A stretch of 64,000 nucleotides of DNA from assembly GCA_019635635.1 (NCBI GenBank), contig JAHBZB010000002.1:643204-707203 (forward strand), written 5' to 3'. Positions 1 through 8,721 of this stretch are shown one piece after another. How positions within the stretch are numbered: position 1 is the stretch's first letter; the number at the start of each line of letters is the position of its first letter. This DNA is from Xanthobacteraceae bacterium (GTDB lineage: Bacteria; Pseudomonadota; Alphaproteobacteria; Rhizobiales; Xanthobacteraceae). The notes below the pieces were generated by a model. The model made no database searches. It was not told where the DNA came from and saw only the letters and a list, made by a program, of their open reading frames with translations. A program made the position numbers and the translations under genes.

Positions 1-1
1 G

Positions 2-1081
2 CTGATCGTGCTCGACAAGGCTTCGCAGCAATTCATTTTCAGTGGCGTGAAGCAGAAGCCCGCCATCTCGCTCAATCGCGGCTTCTCCGCCCCGGTCAAG
101 CTCTCGACGAATTTCGGCGAGGATAACCTGCGCTTCCTTGCGAAGCACGACAGCGACGCCTTCAACCGCTACGACGCGGTCGAGCAACTCGCGATGCAGC
201 GTCTGGTCGCGGCGGCGAAAGGCTCGAACGAACCGGCGACGGTGCTGATCGAAGCGCTTTCGAACGCGCTCGATAATCCTTCGCTCGACAACGCATTCCT
301 CGCCGAACTGTTCAGCCTGCCGGAGGAATCCGATGTCGCGCAGGCGGTCGGCAAGGATGTCGATCCGGATGCCGTGCTTGCTGCGCGCCGGCGCATCAAG
401 CGCGAGATCGGCGTTGCTCTGAAAGACAAGCTCGACGCACGCTACCGCAAGCTCACGAGCCACCGCCCCTATTCGCCGGACGCGAACAGTGCGGGCCAGC
501 GCGCGCTGCGGAATATCTGTCTCGATCTGCTCGCTGCGACCGAAGATAAAGCCGAACTGCGCCGCGCGCTGACGCAGTTCGAGGAAGCCGACAACATGAC
601 CGACCGCATGGCCGCGCTCGGCGTGCTCTCGCAGCACGCAACGCCGGAGCGAGAGCAGGCGCTCGACGCCTTCGAGCAGCGCTACCGCAACGATCCGCTG
701 GTGCTCGACAAATGGTTCGCGGTGCAGGCGCGCGTCCCCGAAGCCGCGACGCTGGAACGCGTGCAAAAACTCATGAAACATCCGGCATTTTCGATGACGA
801 ACCCGAACCGCCTGCGCTCGCTGATCGGCGTGTTCGCGGCCGGCAACCCGTCGCAGTTCAACCGCCCGGACGGCAAAGGCTACGCACTGCTCGCCGACAC
901 GGTTCTCGGTTTGGACTCGAAAAATCCGCAGGTCGCGGCGCGGCTGCTGTCCTCGCTGAAAAGCTGGCGCATGCTCGAACCCGGCCGCCGCGCACTTGCC
1001 GAAAAGGAATTGAATCGCATCGCACAAACGCCCGGTCTTTCGCCGGACGTCGCCGATATCGCTGCGCGATCATTGGCTTGA
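2..1081 (+). CDS. pepN: Aminopeptidase N, C-terminal part (5' truncated by window)
   Basis: The open frame enters from the left edge, so the catalytic HExxH part of the enzyme lies outside the window. The visible ~358 residues begin in the beta-sandwich (FIFSGVKQKPAISLNRGFSA) and continue into the all-helical C-terminal cap of M1 aminopeptidases (NRYDAVEQLAMQRL, then PLVLDKWFAVQA and NPNRLRSLIGVFAAGNPSQF). The family removes N-terminal residues from peptides in the cytoplasm. The protein ends at TGA 1079-1081 with no obvious damage. No partner gene follows on the same strand before the kinase at 1272. Identification rests on the cap-domain signature and is firm. Confidence 0.9.
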   Translation: MIVLDKASQQFIFSGVKQKPAISLNRGFSAPVKLSTNFGEDNLRFLAKHDSDAFNRYDAVEQLAMQRLVAAAKGSNEPATVLIEALSNALDNPSLDNAFLAELFSLPEESDVAQAVGKDVDPDAVLAARRRIKREIGVALKDKLDARYRKLTSHRPYSPDANSAGQRALRNICLDLLAATEDKAELRRALTQFEEADNMTDRMAALGVLSQHATPEREQALDAFEQRYRNDPLVLDKWFAVQARVPEAATLERVQKLMKHPAFSMTNPNRLRSLIGVFAAGNPSQFNRPDGKGYALLADTVLGLDSKNPQVAARLLSSLKSWRMLEPGRRALAEKELNRIAQTPGLSPDVADIAARSLA

Positions 1082-1271
1082 GTCGAAAGCGCGGAAAAAG
1101 TTAACGCCGGTACGGAGTCGTTCGTCGAAAATTAACGACTCGGGACAACGATTTTTGGCGCGTTGACTCTAGACAAATCACCGCGAAATCGATTCTTATG
1201 ATTCTCGATTCGGGGAGATGCGGCAGTCCCTCCAAATCAATGCTTTGGGGCTTATCCGGGGAGAGTCAGCG
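1082..1271 (+). promoter_or_regulatory. Intergenic leader between pepN and the PAS kinase, with a hairpin
   Basis: About 190 bp without a gene. An 8-bp perfect inverted repeat (GAGTCGTT at 1115-1122, AACGACTC at 1134-1141) lies 34 bp after the pepN stop. It could end pepN transcription, but no T-tract follows directly. The rest is more AT-rich and presumably holds the kinase promoter; I cannot place -35/-10 boxes with confidence. Confidence 0.3.
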
Positions 1272-3545
1272 ATGGCGCGCGTCCACGCTGCCAGCACGAC
1301 TGCGCATGGACATTCGACGCGCGGTCTTGCCCGCTCGCTGACGCATCCGAACTATCAGCGCCTGGTCGATGCCGAGCCGGTCCTGCGCCGGGTCGTTCCC
1401 ATTCTCATCGTCGTATTCCTGATGTCGGTCGCGCTCGGCGCGCTGGTGCAGGCGTTCGAGCATCGCCGCGAGGCGATCAACGACGCGAAGACCGCGATTG
1501 CGATGTATTCGCAGGCGATCGCCGAAGAGTACGCGCGCCGTGCTGGCATCACCGGCGACGAAGCGCCAAAGGACGCAAAAGCGCTGCTTCGCATTGCGAT
1601 ACCGGCGCAGGCGCTCGCCAACCGCAAACAGTTCTATGTCACCGACGGCGACGGCAAGATTGTCGCCGCCGAGCCCGAAGCGCCGCAGGCGCTCGGCCGC
1701 AGGCTGATCGATATTCTCGGGCCGTCGCAGCCGCTGACCGCGTTTCCCGACCGCGCCAGCGTGATCGAGCTCGTGCTTCCCGGAGGCGAAACGACACTCG
1801 CCACCGTGCGCGAGTTGCGCAACGGGCTCGGCCAGATCGCGGCGCTGCAGACGCGTGACGCGGCACTCGAAAGCTGGTGGCGCGACACGCGGCTCACCGC
1901 GACGCTCGTAAGCACAACCAGCGTCGTTCTTCTTATTCTCGGCTTCGCCTTCCACTGGCAATCGACGCGCGCGCGCGAAGCCGACATGATCTACGAGAAA
2001 GTGCGCGCACGGATGGACACGGCACTCAAGCGCGGGCGCGCAGGGCTCTGGGACTGGGATCTGGCACGCGGCCGCATCTACTGGTCGGATTCTATGTTCG
2101 AGATTCTCGGCTTCAAGCCGCGCGACGAACTCCTGTCCTTCGCCGAGATCGAAGCGCTGGTGCATCCCGATGACGGATCGCTGTTCGAGCTTGCCTCGCA
2201 TCTTGCGGATGCCGCCGACGGCGCCGTCGATCGCGCATTCCGCATGCGTCATGCCAACGGAAGCTGGGTCTGGCTGCGCGCGCGCGCCGAACTCGTGCAG
2301 GAAGGCGTCGGCGCCGCTCCGCACCTGATCGGGATTGCCTCGGACATCACCGAAGAGAAGCGCCTGCAAGCGCGCACCGCGACCGCCGATATGCGGCTCC
2401 GTGAAGCGGTCGAGACCGTCTCCGAAGCCTTTGTATTGTGGGACGCCGACCGCCGCCTCGTGCTTTCCAACGACAAGTTCAAGGAGCAACACGGCCTTCC
2501 CGACGACGCGGTGGTGCCGGGCACGAGCTACGAGCAGGTGATCGCGGCGATGACCAATCCCGTGCAGCCCGCGCCGAAGTCGGCGCGCTCGGACGGCAGC
2601 GTGGAGCTTGCCGACGGCCGCTGGGTGCAGATCAACGAACGGCGCCTGAAAGACGGCGGCCTCGTTTCCATCGGCACCGACATCACCAAGCTCAAGCTAC
2701 ACGAGGAGAAGCTGGTCGAATCCGAGCGCACGCTGATTGCGAAGAACGCGGACCTCGTCAACTCGCAGCAGACGCTCGAGTATCAGGCGCAGCAGCTTGC
2801 CGAGCTCGCGCAGAAATACGGTGACGAGAAAACCCGCGCCGAAGAGGCGAGCCAGGCGAAATCCGAATTTCTCGCCAACATGAGCCACGAGTTGCGTACG
2901 CCGCTAAACGCCATCATCGGCTTCTCCGAGATCATGGAGTCGGGCATGTTCGGCAAGCTCGGCTCGGAAAAATACTACGAGTATTGCAGCGACATTCGCG
3001 CGAGCGGCGTCTATCTGCTCGAAGTCATCAACGACATCCTCGACATGGCGAAGATCGAAGCCGGGCGGATGCCGGTCAACATCGAGGCGGTCGCGCTCGA
3101 TGAAATCGTTTCGGACGCGATGCGCGTGGTCTCGGTACGTGCCACCGAAAAGAAACTGGTCTGCCGCACTAACGTCCCCGAAAAACTGCTGCTCCACGCC
3201 GACCGCCGCGCGATCAAGCAAATCTTGCTGAATTTGATTTCAAACGCGGTGAAATTCACGCCGGACGGCGGCCACATCGCAGTCCGCGCCAAGACTTCGG
3301 GCCGCTGCGCGTTCCTCGTGATCGAGGACTCCGGCATCGGGATCGCGCGTGAAGCACTCAAAAAACTCGGCCGTCCGTTCGAGCAGGTCGAAAGCCAACT
3401 CACCAAGACGCAGGCCGGCTCGGGCCTCGGGCTTGCGATCGCCAAATCGCTCGCCGAGTTACAGGGCGGACGCATGCGCATCCGCTCTATCGAAAACGTG
3501 GGAACGACCGTGTTTCTGCGGCTGCCGGCGAAACTCGCCGCCTAA
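1272..3545 (+). CDS. PAS-domain membrane sensor histidine kinase (PleC/DivJ-like core)
   Basis: A 757-residue hybrid-less histidine kinase. Two membrane segments (about residues 41-62, [18 protein letters not shown], and about 211-229) bracket a periplasmic sensor region. A PAS fold ([16 protein letters not shown]) and a second PAS-like domain ([17 protein letters not shown]) follow, then a coiled linker, a HisKA H-box ([18 protein letters not shown]) and an HATPase_c domain with N ([14 protein letters not shown]) and G boxes ([10 protein letters not shown]). I chose ATG 1272 over the upstream frame opening at 1218 because GGGGAGAG sits just before it. No response regulator is adjacent, so the kinase is an orphan here. 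Its stop overlaps the glnE stop by 4 bp tail-to-tail. The signal sensed is unknown. Confidence 0.85.
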   Translation: MARVHAASTTAHGHSTRGLARSLTHPNYQRLVDAEPVLRRVVPILIVVFLMSVALGALVQAFEHRREAINDAKTAIAMYSQAIAEEYARRAGITGDEAPKDAKALLRIAIPAQALANRKQFYVTDGDGKIVAAEPEAPQALGRRLIDILGPSQPLTAFPDRASVIELVLPGGETTLATVRELRNGLGQIAALQTRDAALESWWRDTRLTATLVSTTSVVLLILGFAFHWQSTRAREADMIYEKVRARMDTALKRGRAGLWDWDLARGRIYWSDSMFEILGFKPRDELLSFAEIEALVHPDDGSLFELASHLADAADGAVDRAFRMRHANGSWVWLRARAELVQEGVGAAPHLIGIASDITEEKRLQARTATADMRLREAVETVSEAFVLWDADRRLVLSNDKFKEQHGLPDDAVVPGTSYEQVIAAMTNPVQPAPKSARSDGSVELADGRWVQINERRLKDGGLVSIGTDITKLKLHEEKLVESERTLIAKNADLVNSQQTLEYQAQQLAELAQKYGDEKTRAEEASQAKSEFLANMSHELRTPLNAIIGFSEIMESGMFGKLGSEKYYEYCSDIRASGVYLLEVINDILDMAKIEAGRMPVNIEAVALDEIVSDAMRVVSVRATEKKLVCRTNVPEKLLLHADRRAIKQILLNLISNAVKFTPDGGHIAVRAKTSGRCAFLVIEDSGIGIAREALKKLGRPFEQVESQLTKTQAGSGLGLAIAKSLAELQGGRMRIRSIENVGTTVFLRLPAKLAA

Positions 3546-6520
3546 TTCTCCGCCGCCTCGTTCAAAATCCGGTCGAAGATTTCGCGGACTTTTTCTTCCG
3601 TGTCGGCGAGATGCGCGTTCAGCGTGGTGAAATCCGGCAACCCGCCCGCACGCGCGAGCAACGCAAGCAAGCCCGGCGTCGCCTGCGCCGGATCGAATGT
3701 GCCGGTCACGCACAAACGCAGGATCTGCGTGAGATTGTGATAGAGCGTGACGGCTTCGGTCAGCAGTTCCCCGTCCGGCTTTTCGATCAGCGACAGCGTC
3801 CTCGCCTTCTCGATCACGCGCGCGGTCTGCGTGTCGAGTACGCCGGGGTGCGCGGCGGCATGCACCAGCGAGAAATATTGCGCCAGAAACTCGATATCGA
3901 TCAGGCCGCCTTTGGTGTTCTTGATGTCCCAGCGCTCGCTATCGCCGCGCTCGTCGGCGATCGCCTGCCGCATCTCGATCACGTCGCGGGCGATGATGCC
4001 GGGATCGCGCTCGTTCTTAAGCGCGGCGGCAATCGAGCCTTCCACTTTCTTGCGAAACTCAGGTCCGGCGGAAACCACGCGCGCGCGCGTCAGCGCCATG
4101 TGTTCCCAGGTCCAGGCTTCGTCGCGCTGATAACCGACGAAACTCGAGAGCGAAGTCGCGACCGGCCCCGAACGGCCGGAAGGCCGCAGCCGCAGATCGA
4201 CGTCGTAGAGCTTGCCCATATTGGTCGGTGTCGTCAGCGCGCTGATGAGCCGCTGCGTCAGCCGTGCGAAATACTGCGCACCATAAAGCGGACGGCGGCC
4301 GTCCGACTCCGGCTTTTCCTCGTCGAACTCGTACAGCAAAATCAAATCGAGATCGGAGCCCGCGGTCATTTCGCGGCTGCCGAGCTTGCCGAGCGCAACT
4401 ACGGCCGTTTTCTGCCCTGCAATCTTGCCGTGGTTTTCCTCGAAGCGGCGCATGACCTCGCCATGCAGCGCGCGGATGATGACATCGGCAAGCGTTGCGT
4501 AAGCCTCGCCTGCGCGGTTTGCTGACAGCGCGCCGGAAATCACGCGCACGCCGATCAGCACCAGATGCTCGCGCCCGAAGCTGCGGGTGAGATCGAGGAA
4601 ATCCTCCTCGCTCCGCGCCTGCTTCAAAAGATCGGCGAGCCGTCTCGTGAGCACTTCGCCTGACGGAACACCCGCAAAGAACGCGGGATCGAGCAGCCCG
4701 TCGAGCAACGATGGCGCCTGCGCGATCATGTCCCGCAGGCGCGGCGAGGTCGAAAGGATGGTCGCGATCAATTGCACCAGATCGGGGTGCGTGCGCATCG
4801 CGGCGAGCAGCCGCTCGCCGCCGGGAAGCTGCGAAAGAAAACGGTCGCAGGCGAGCAGCGCGGCATCGGGATTGCCTGAGCGCGACAGCGCATCAAGGAG
4901 TGCCGGCAGGATCACCTGAAACTCGGCCTGCGCCGTTTCGCTTTTCAGCGCGCGGTATTCTCCGGCGAGCCAGCCGCGAATAAGATGGCTTGCAGCGAGC
5001 GGCTCTTTGAAGCCGAGTTTTGCGAGCGTGTTCAGTGTCTCGCGGTCGTCCTTGTCCTTCGGGAATTCGAGTACGCCCGCGACCGCTGCGAGCGGCGGCG
5101 CATCTTCAAAAAGATGCGCGTAGTGGCCCTGCACCTTCTGGAGATACTGGGTCAACGTCTTCGCGAATTCGTTGCGATCTTTAGCGCCGAGAAAGCGCGC
5201 GAAGCGGTCGAGCGCGTCGTCGTCCTCCGGCAAAATGTGGGTCTGTTCGTCCGCCATCATTTGAAGGCGATGTTCGACACGGCGCAGATAAAGGTAAGCG
5301 TCGTGCAATTCGTCGCGCGCCTCAGGCTCGATCCATTTTTCCTCCGCGAGACGTGCGAGCATTTCCAGTGTGCGCCGGCCGCGCAGTTCCGGCACGCGGC
5401 CGCCTGCGATCAGTTGCTGGGTCTGCACGAAAAATTCGATCTCGCGGATGCCGCCGCGGCCAAGCTTGATGTTATGGCCCCCGACCGCGATCTCATCGTG
5501 CCCACGGAAGGCGTGGATCTGCCGCTTCATCGCATGCACGTCGGCGATCGCCGCATGATCGAGATAGCGCCGCCAGACGAAGGGCGAGAGATTTTTCAGG
5601 AAGCGCTCGCCCGCGGCGATGTCGCCTGCGACCGGCCGCGCCTTGATGTAGGCCGCGCGTTCCCAAGTCTGCCCTTCGCGTTCGTAGTAATCCAGCGCGG
5701 CCGCGGTCGAAATCGCGATCTGCGTCGAGCCGGGATCGGGCCGCAGCCGCAGGTCGGTGCGGAAAACATAGCCATCGCCCGTGCGGTCGTGCACCAGACG
5801 CAGCAACGTCTTCGTGATGCCGACGAAAAACTGCACCGGCTCGACGCCTTCGGCGAGCGGCGCTTCGCGCTCGAAGAAAACGATCAGGTCGATGTCGCTG
5901 GAATAGTTCAGCTCGCGTGCGCCATGCTTGCCCATCGCGAGCACAATGTAGCCTGAGCCTTCGCCCGGCTTGTCCGGATCGAGCTTGATCTTTCCGGCCA
6001 GTGCCGCCGCGCGCAACGCGCGATCCACGGCAACCTGCACCGCCTTATCCGCAAGATTCGTCAGCGCCGCCGTTACCTCGTCGAGTTCCCAGACGCCGCC
6101 GATGTCGGCCATCGCGATCAGGAGCGCGCCTTCCCGCTTCATCACACGGAGGATTTTCTGCGCGTCCACGTCGCTCTCTGCTGCCGCCGCCTCGCGCGCA
6201 TAATCCGAAAGAACCCGCTCGATACCTTCCTCTGGCGAAGCATCAAGTACGCGCGCGAGCATCGCGGGATCACGGGAGATCGTATCCCAAAGATAGGACG
6301 AGCCCTCGAAGATGCCTTGCAACAGGCCGGGGAGGATTTTGCTCGCGCTTAAGGCCGCAGCGAGCGCCGCGCGCGCGTCTACAGGCGCATCCGCGAGAAT
6401 CGCATCGACCGCGGCCTTGGCTGTGTCAGCCTTCGCGACGCGCGGGGCTTCGCGCAGCTGCATCAGCATAGTGCCGGAACGATCGGGAGATTGTGTTGCG
6501 CCGCCGCGAGGAGCCTTCAT
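3542..6520 (-). CDS. glnE: Bifunctional glutamine synthetase adenylyltransferase/deadenylase
   Basis: 992 residues, the usual length for GlnE. The protein has two nucleotidyltransferase cores, with GSDIDLIVFFE near residue 208 and GSDLDLILLYE near residue 720, each followed by the LRLRP motif (DLRLRPDPGS and DLRLRPSGRSG), plus the helical GlnE/GlnD-type regulatory segments between them. It adenylylates glutamine synthetase when nitrogen is plentiful and reverses this under PII control. Its ATG overlaps the stop of the upstream histidine kinase (ATGA, 6517-6520), so it is probably co-transcribed with the degP-RR-HK genes, an arrangement I recall from other rhizobial-type genomes. It is intact. 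Confidence 0.95.
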   Translation of the reverse strand: MKAPRGGATQSPDRSGTMLMQLREAPRVAKADTAKAAVDAILADAPVDARAALAAALSASKILPGLLQGIFEGSSYLWDTISRDPAMLARVLDASPEEGIERVLSDYAREAAAAESDVDAQKILRVMKREGALLIAMADIGGVWELDEVTAALTNLADKAVQVAVDRALRAAALAGKIKLDPDKPGEGSGYIVLAMGKHGARELNYSSDIDLIVFFEREAPLAEGVEPVQFFVGITKTLLRLVHDRTGDGYVFRTDLRLRPDPGSTQIAISTAAALDYYEREGQTWERAAYIKARPVAGDIAAGERFLKNLSPFVWRRYLDHAAIADVHAMKRQIHAFRGHDEIAVGGHNIKLGRGGIREIEFFVQTQQLIAGGRVPELRGRRTLEMLARLAEEKWIEPEARDELHDAYLYLRRVEHRLQMMADEQTHILPEDDDALDRFARFLGAKDRNEFAKTLTQYLQKVQGHYAHLFEDAPPLAAVAGVLEFPKDKDDRETLNTLAKLGFKEPLAASHLIRGWLAGEYRALKSETAQAEFQVILPALLDALSRSGNPDAALLACDRFLSQLPGGERLLAAMRTHPDLVQLIATILSTSPRLRDMIAQAPSLLDGLLDPAFFAGVPSGEVLTRRLADLLKQARSEEDFLDLTRSFGREHLVLIGVRVISGALSANRAGEAYATLADVIIRALHGEVMRRFEENHGKIAGQKTAVVALGKLGSREMTAGSDLDLILLYEFDEEKPESDGRRPLYGAQYFARLTQRLISALTTPTNMGKLYDVDLRLRPSGRSGPVATSLSSFVGYQRDEAWTWEHMALTRARVVSAGPEFRKKVEGSIAAALKNERDPGIIARDVIEMRQAIADERGDSERWDIKNTKGGLIDIEFLAQYFSLVHAAAHPGVLDTQTARVIEKARTLSLIEKPDGELLTEAVTLYHNLTQILRLCVTGTFDPAQATPGLLALLARAGGLPDFTTLNAHLADTEEKVREIFDRILNEAAEN

Positions 6521-7917
6521 GCTCCCTTAGTCTGGCCCGGCTGCGCCGGAATCGCGAGCGTCACTTTCAGGCCCGGTAAATTATCTTCGAGCCGGAGCTC
6601 GCCACCATGGAGCCGCGCAACCGCCTGCGCGAGCGAAAGTCCGAGGCCCGCGCCCGGGCGGGAGCGGCTTTCCTCCAGCCGCACGAAGCGCTCGAGCACC
6701 CGCAGCCGGTCGGCTTCGGGAATACCGGGGCCGCGGTCGCCGACCGAGAACTCGACGTTTTCGCCGGCGCGGCGTGCGGCAATCGTCACCTTGCTGCCGC
6801 GCACGGTGCCGCCGTGCTTGATCGCGTTGTCGACGAGATTCGCGAGCGCCTGGCTCACCAGTTCGCGGCTGCCGCGCACCGGCAGACTTTCCCCGGCATC
6901 GACCGCAAGCGACAGCCCGCTCTCTTCCGCGACCGGCTCGTAAAGCTCGGCCACGTCGCGGACGATTTCGGCAGCGTCGAAATCCGTCATGGTCTTGCGG
7001 ACTTCGCCTGCTTCCGCGCGTGAGATCATCAGAAGCGCATCGAAGGTCCGGATCAGGTTGTCGGATTCCTCGATGGTGGATTCGAGCGCGCGGCGAAGCT
7101 CGGCCTCGGTCTTGTTCTGGCGCAACGCTTCCTCAGCGCGGTTGCGCAGCCGCGTCAGCGGCGTTTTCAGGTCGTGCGCGATGTTGTCGGAGACGTGCTT
7201 CAACCCGCCCATCAGGTTTTCGATGCGGGCGAGCATGGTGTTGAGGCTGTTGGCAAGCCGGTCGAACTCATCGCCGGAGCCGGTGACCGTGAGACGGCCG
7301 CCGAAATCACCGCTCATGATCTGCGCGGAAGTCGCGGTCATGGAGTCGATCCGCTTCATTACGCGGCGCACGATGAAGGCGCCGCCGGCGATGCCGAGAA
7401 TGACAATGATGACCAGTGCCCAGCGCGCGGGAGCGGCGAGAATTTCGCGGAGCCGCTCACGCTCCTCGATGTCGCGGCCGACCAGTACGCGAAAGCCGCC
7501 AATGAATACGACGCGCACCAGCGCGCGGCTGTCATGCAGGCTATCTGCCGCCTCGTCGGTGCGGCGGTAGGAAATTTCCGACCAGCCCGGCTTCGACAGA
7601 ATCGCATTGTCGATATCGGTGACGTTCGAGGCCAGCACCGCGCCGTTGAACGAAGTAATCAAATAGAGATTGGAGCCGGGCTGCTGCGCGCGCGCGACCA
7701 CGACGTCGATCAGGCGGCCGATGCCACCATCGGCATGCAGGTCTTCGAGGTTGCGGACTTCGCTGTCGATCGCCTCCGTAATCTGCGAGACCACGAGCGC
7801 CTGCGTATGCCGCGCGAGATAGCCGACCGCGACGATCGCAAACAGCGCGAACACGATCAGATAGACCGCGACGATCTTGAACGCGGTGGTGCGAAGAAGC
7901 TTACCGAGCGCCGTCAC
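6517..7917 (-). CDS. HAMP-type sensor histidine kinase paired with the OmpR-type regulator
   Basis: 466 residues. An N-terminal transmembrane helix (IVAVYLIVFALFAIVAVGYL) and a second one near residue 167-185 flank a periplasmic domain of roughly 130 residues. A HAMP linker follows, then a HisKA domain (HVSDNIAHDLKTPLTRLRN) and an HATPase_c domain (NLVDNAIKHGG, GDRGPGIP, GAGLGLSLAQ). The GTG start at 7917 lies 17 bp inside the end of the response regulator gene, so the two are translated as a coupled pair. It probably phosphorylates that regulator. The position directly downstream of degP suggests an envelope-stress signal, which is inference from context only. Confidence 0.88.
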   Translation of the reverse strand: MTALGKLLRTTAFKIVAVYLIVFALFAIVAVGYLARHTQALVVSQITEAIDSEVRNLEDLHADGGIGRLIDVVVARAQQPGSNLYLITSFNGAVLASNVTDIDNAILSKPGWSEISYRRTDEAADSLHDSRALVRVVFIGGFRVLVGRDIEERERLREILAAPARWALVIIVILGIAGGAFIVRRVMKRIDSMTATSAQIMSGDFGGRLTVTGSGDEFDRLANSLNTMLARIENLMGGLKHVSDNIAHDLKTPLTRLRNRAEEALRQNKTEAELRRALESTIEESDNLIRTFDALLMISRAEAGEVRKTMTDFDAAEIVRDVAELYEPVAEESGLSLAVDAGESLPVRGSRELVSQALANLVDNAIKHGGTVRGSKVTIAARRAGENVEFSVGDRGPGIPEADRLRVLERFVRLEESRSRPGAGLGLSLAQAVARLHGGELRLEDNLPGLKVTLAIPAQPGQTKGA

Positions 7918-8581
7918 GGATCATATATCCCGCGCCCCGCACGGTTTGCAAAAGCGGCTTCGCGAACCCCTTGTCGATCTTGGAGCGCAGCCGCGAGACA
8001 TGCACGTCGATCACGTTGGTCTGCGGATCGAAGTGATAGTCCCAGACGTTTTCGAGCAGCATGGTGCGGGTCACAACCTGCCCCGCATGGCGCATAAGAT
8101 ACTCGAGCAGCCGGAATTCGCGCGGCTGCAACACGATCTCCTCGCCACCACGGGTCACGCGATGTGAAAGCCGGTCGAGTTCGAGATCGCCGACGCGATA
8201 GACGGTTTCGGCGCTGTTCGGCGCGCGGCGGCGCGACAGCACCTCGACACGCGCGAGCAACTCGGAAAAGGCGTATGGCTTGGCGAGATAATCGTCGCCG
8301 CCCGCGCGCAGGCCGGTGACGCGGTCATCGACCTGGCCGAGCGCGGATAGAATGAGCACCGGCGTTTCCTTGCCGCGCGAGCGCAGTTCGGAAACCACCG
8401 AAAGCCCGTCGCGCTTGGGCAACATGCGGTCGACTACCAGCACGTCGAAACTATCGTCTAGCGCCATCACAAGCCCGGCCTCGCCGTCGTTGGCGACCTC
8501 GGCCATGTGCCCCGCCTCGCGGAGCGCCTTCTTCAGATAGTCCGCGGCTTCGCGGTCATCTTCGACGATCAAAAGACGCAT
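7901..8581 (-). CDS. OmpR/PhoB-family response regulator
   Basis: 226 residues: an N-terminal receiver domain with acidic pocket (EDDRE) and phospho-acceptor Asp in DVLVVDRMLPKRDG, the conserved Lys in DDYLAKPY, then a winged-helix DNA-binding domain (LQPREFRLLEYLMRHAGQ ... VIDVHVSRLRSKID). It forms a 17-bp overlapping pair with the downstream kinase. A strong terminator separates it from degP, so it may have its own promoter in the 140-bp gap. Direct TTACGA motifs upstream of degP are a conceivable target, but this is untested. Confidence 0.92.
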   Translation of the reverse strand: MRLLIVEDDREAADYLKKALREAGHMAEVANDGEAGLVMALDDSFDVLVVDRMLPKRDGLSVVSELRSRGKETPVLILSALGQVDDRVTGLRAGGDDYLAKPYAFSELLARVEVLSRRRAPNSAETVYRVGDLELDRLSHRVTRGGEEIVLQPREFRLLEYLMRHAGQVVTRTMLLENVWDYHFDPQTNVIDVHVSRLRSKIDKGFAKPLLQTVRGAGYMIRDGAR

Positions 8582-8620
8582 TGAATCCGACTCGAAAGGT
8601 TCGCCTTTTCGTTCTCGCTC

Positions 8621-8662
8621 AAAAAAATTGGGGCGGAAAGCGCTTTTCGCGCTTCCCGCCCC
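8621..8662 (-). terminator. Rho-independent terminator after degP
   Basis: A 14-bp stem with one mismatch (arms 8630-8643 and 8649-8662, loop of about five bases) reads on the minus strand as a GC-rich hairpin followed directly by a run of seven T (complement of A-run 8621-8627). It lies 60 bp beyond the degP stop and before the response regulator start at 8581, so it limits read-through from degP into the two-component genes. Confidence 0.8.
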
Positions 8663-8721
8663 CGGGCGCCCGCGGTCGGCAGGGGGCGATGGGGGTTTAC
8701 ACCGCCGCGGACTCCCGAAAC

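Noticed and set aside
1101-1135. CtrA-type TTAA-N7-TTAA site before the PAS kinase
   Set aside because: Two TTAA tetramers are present but their spacing is about 27 bp, not 7.
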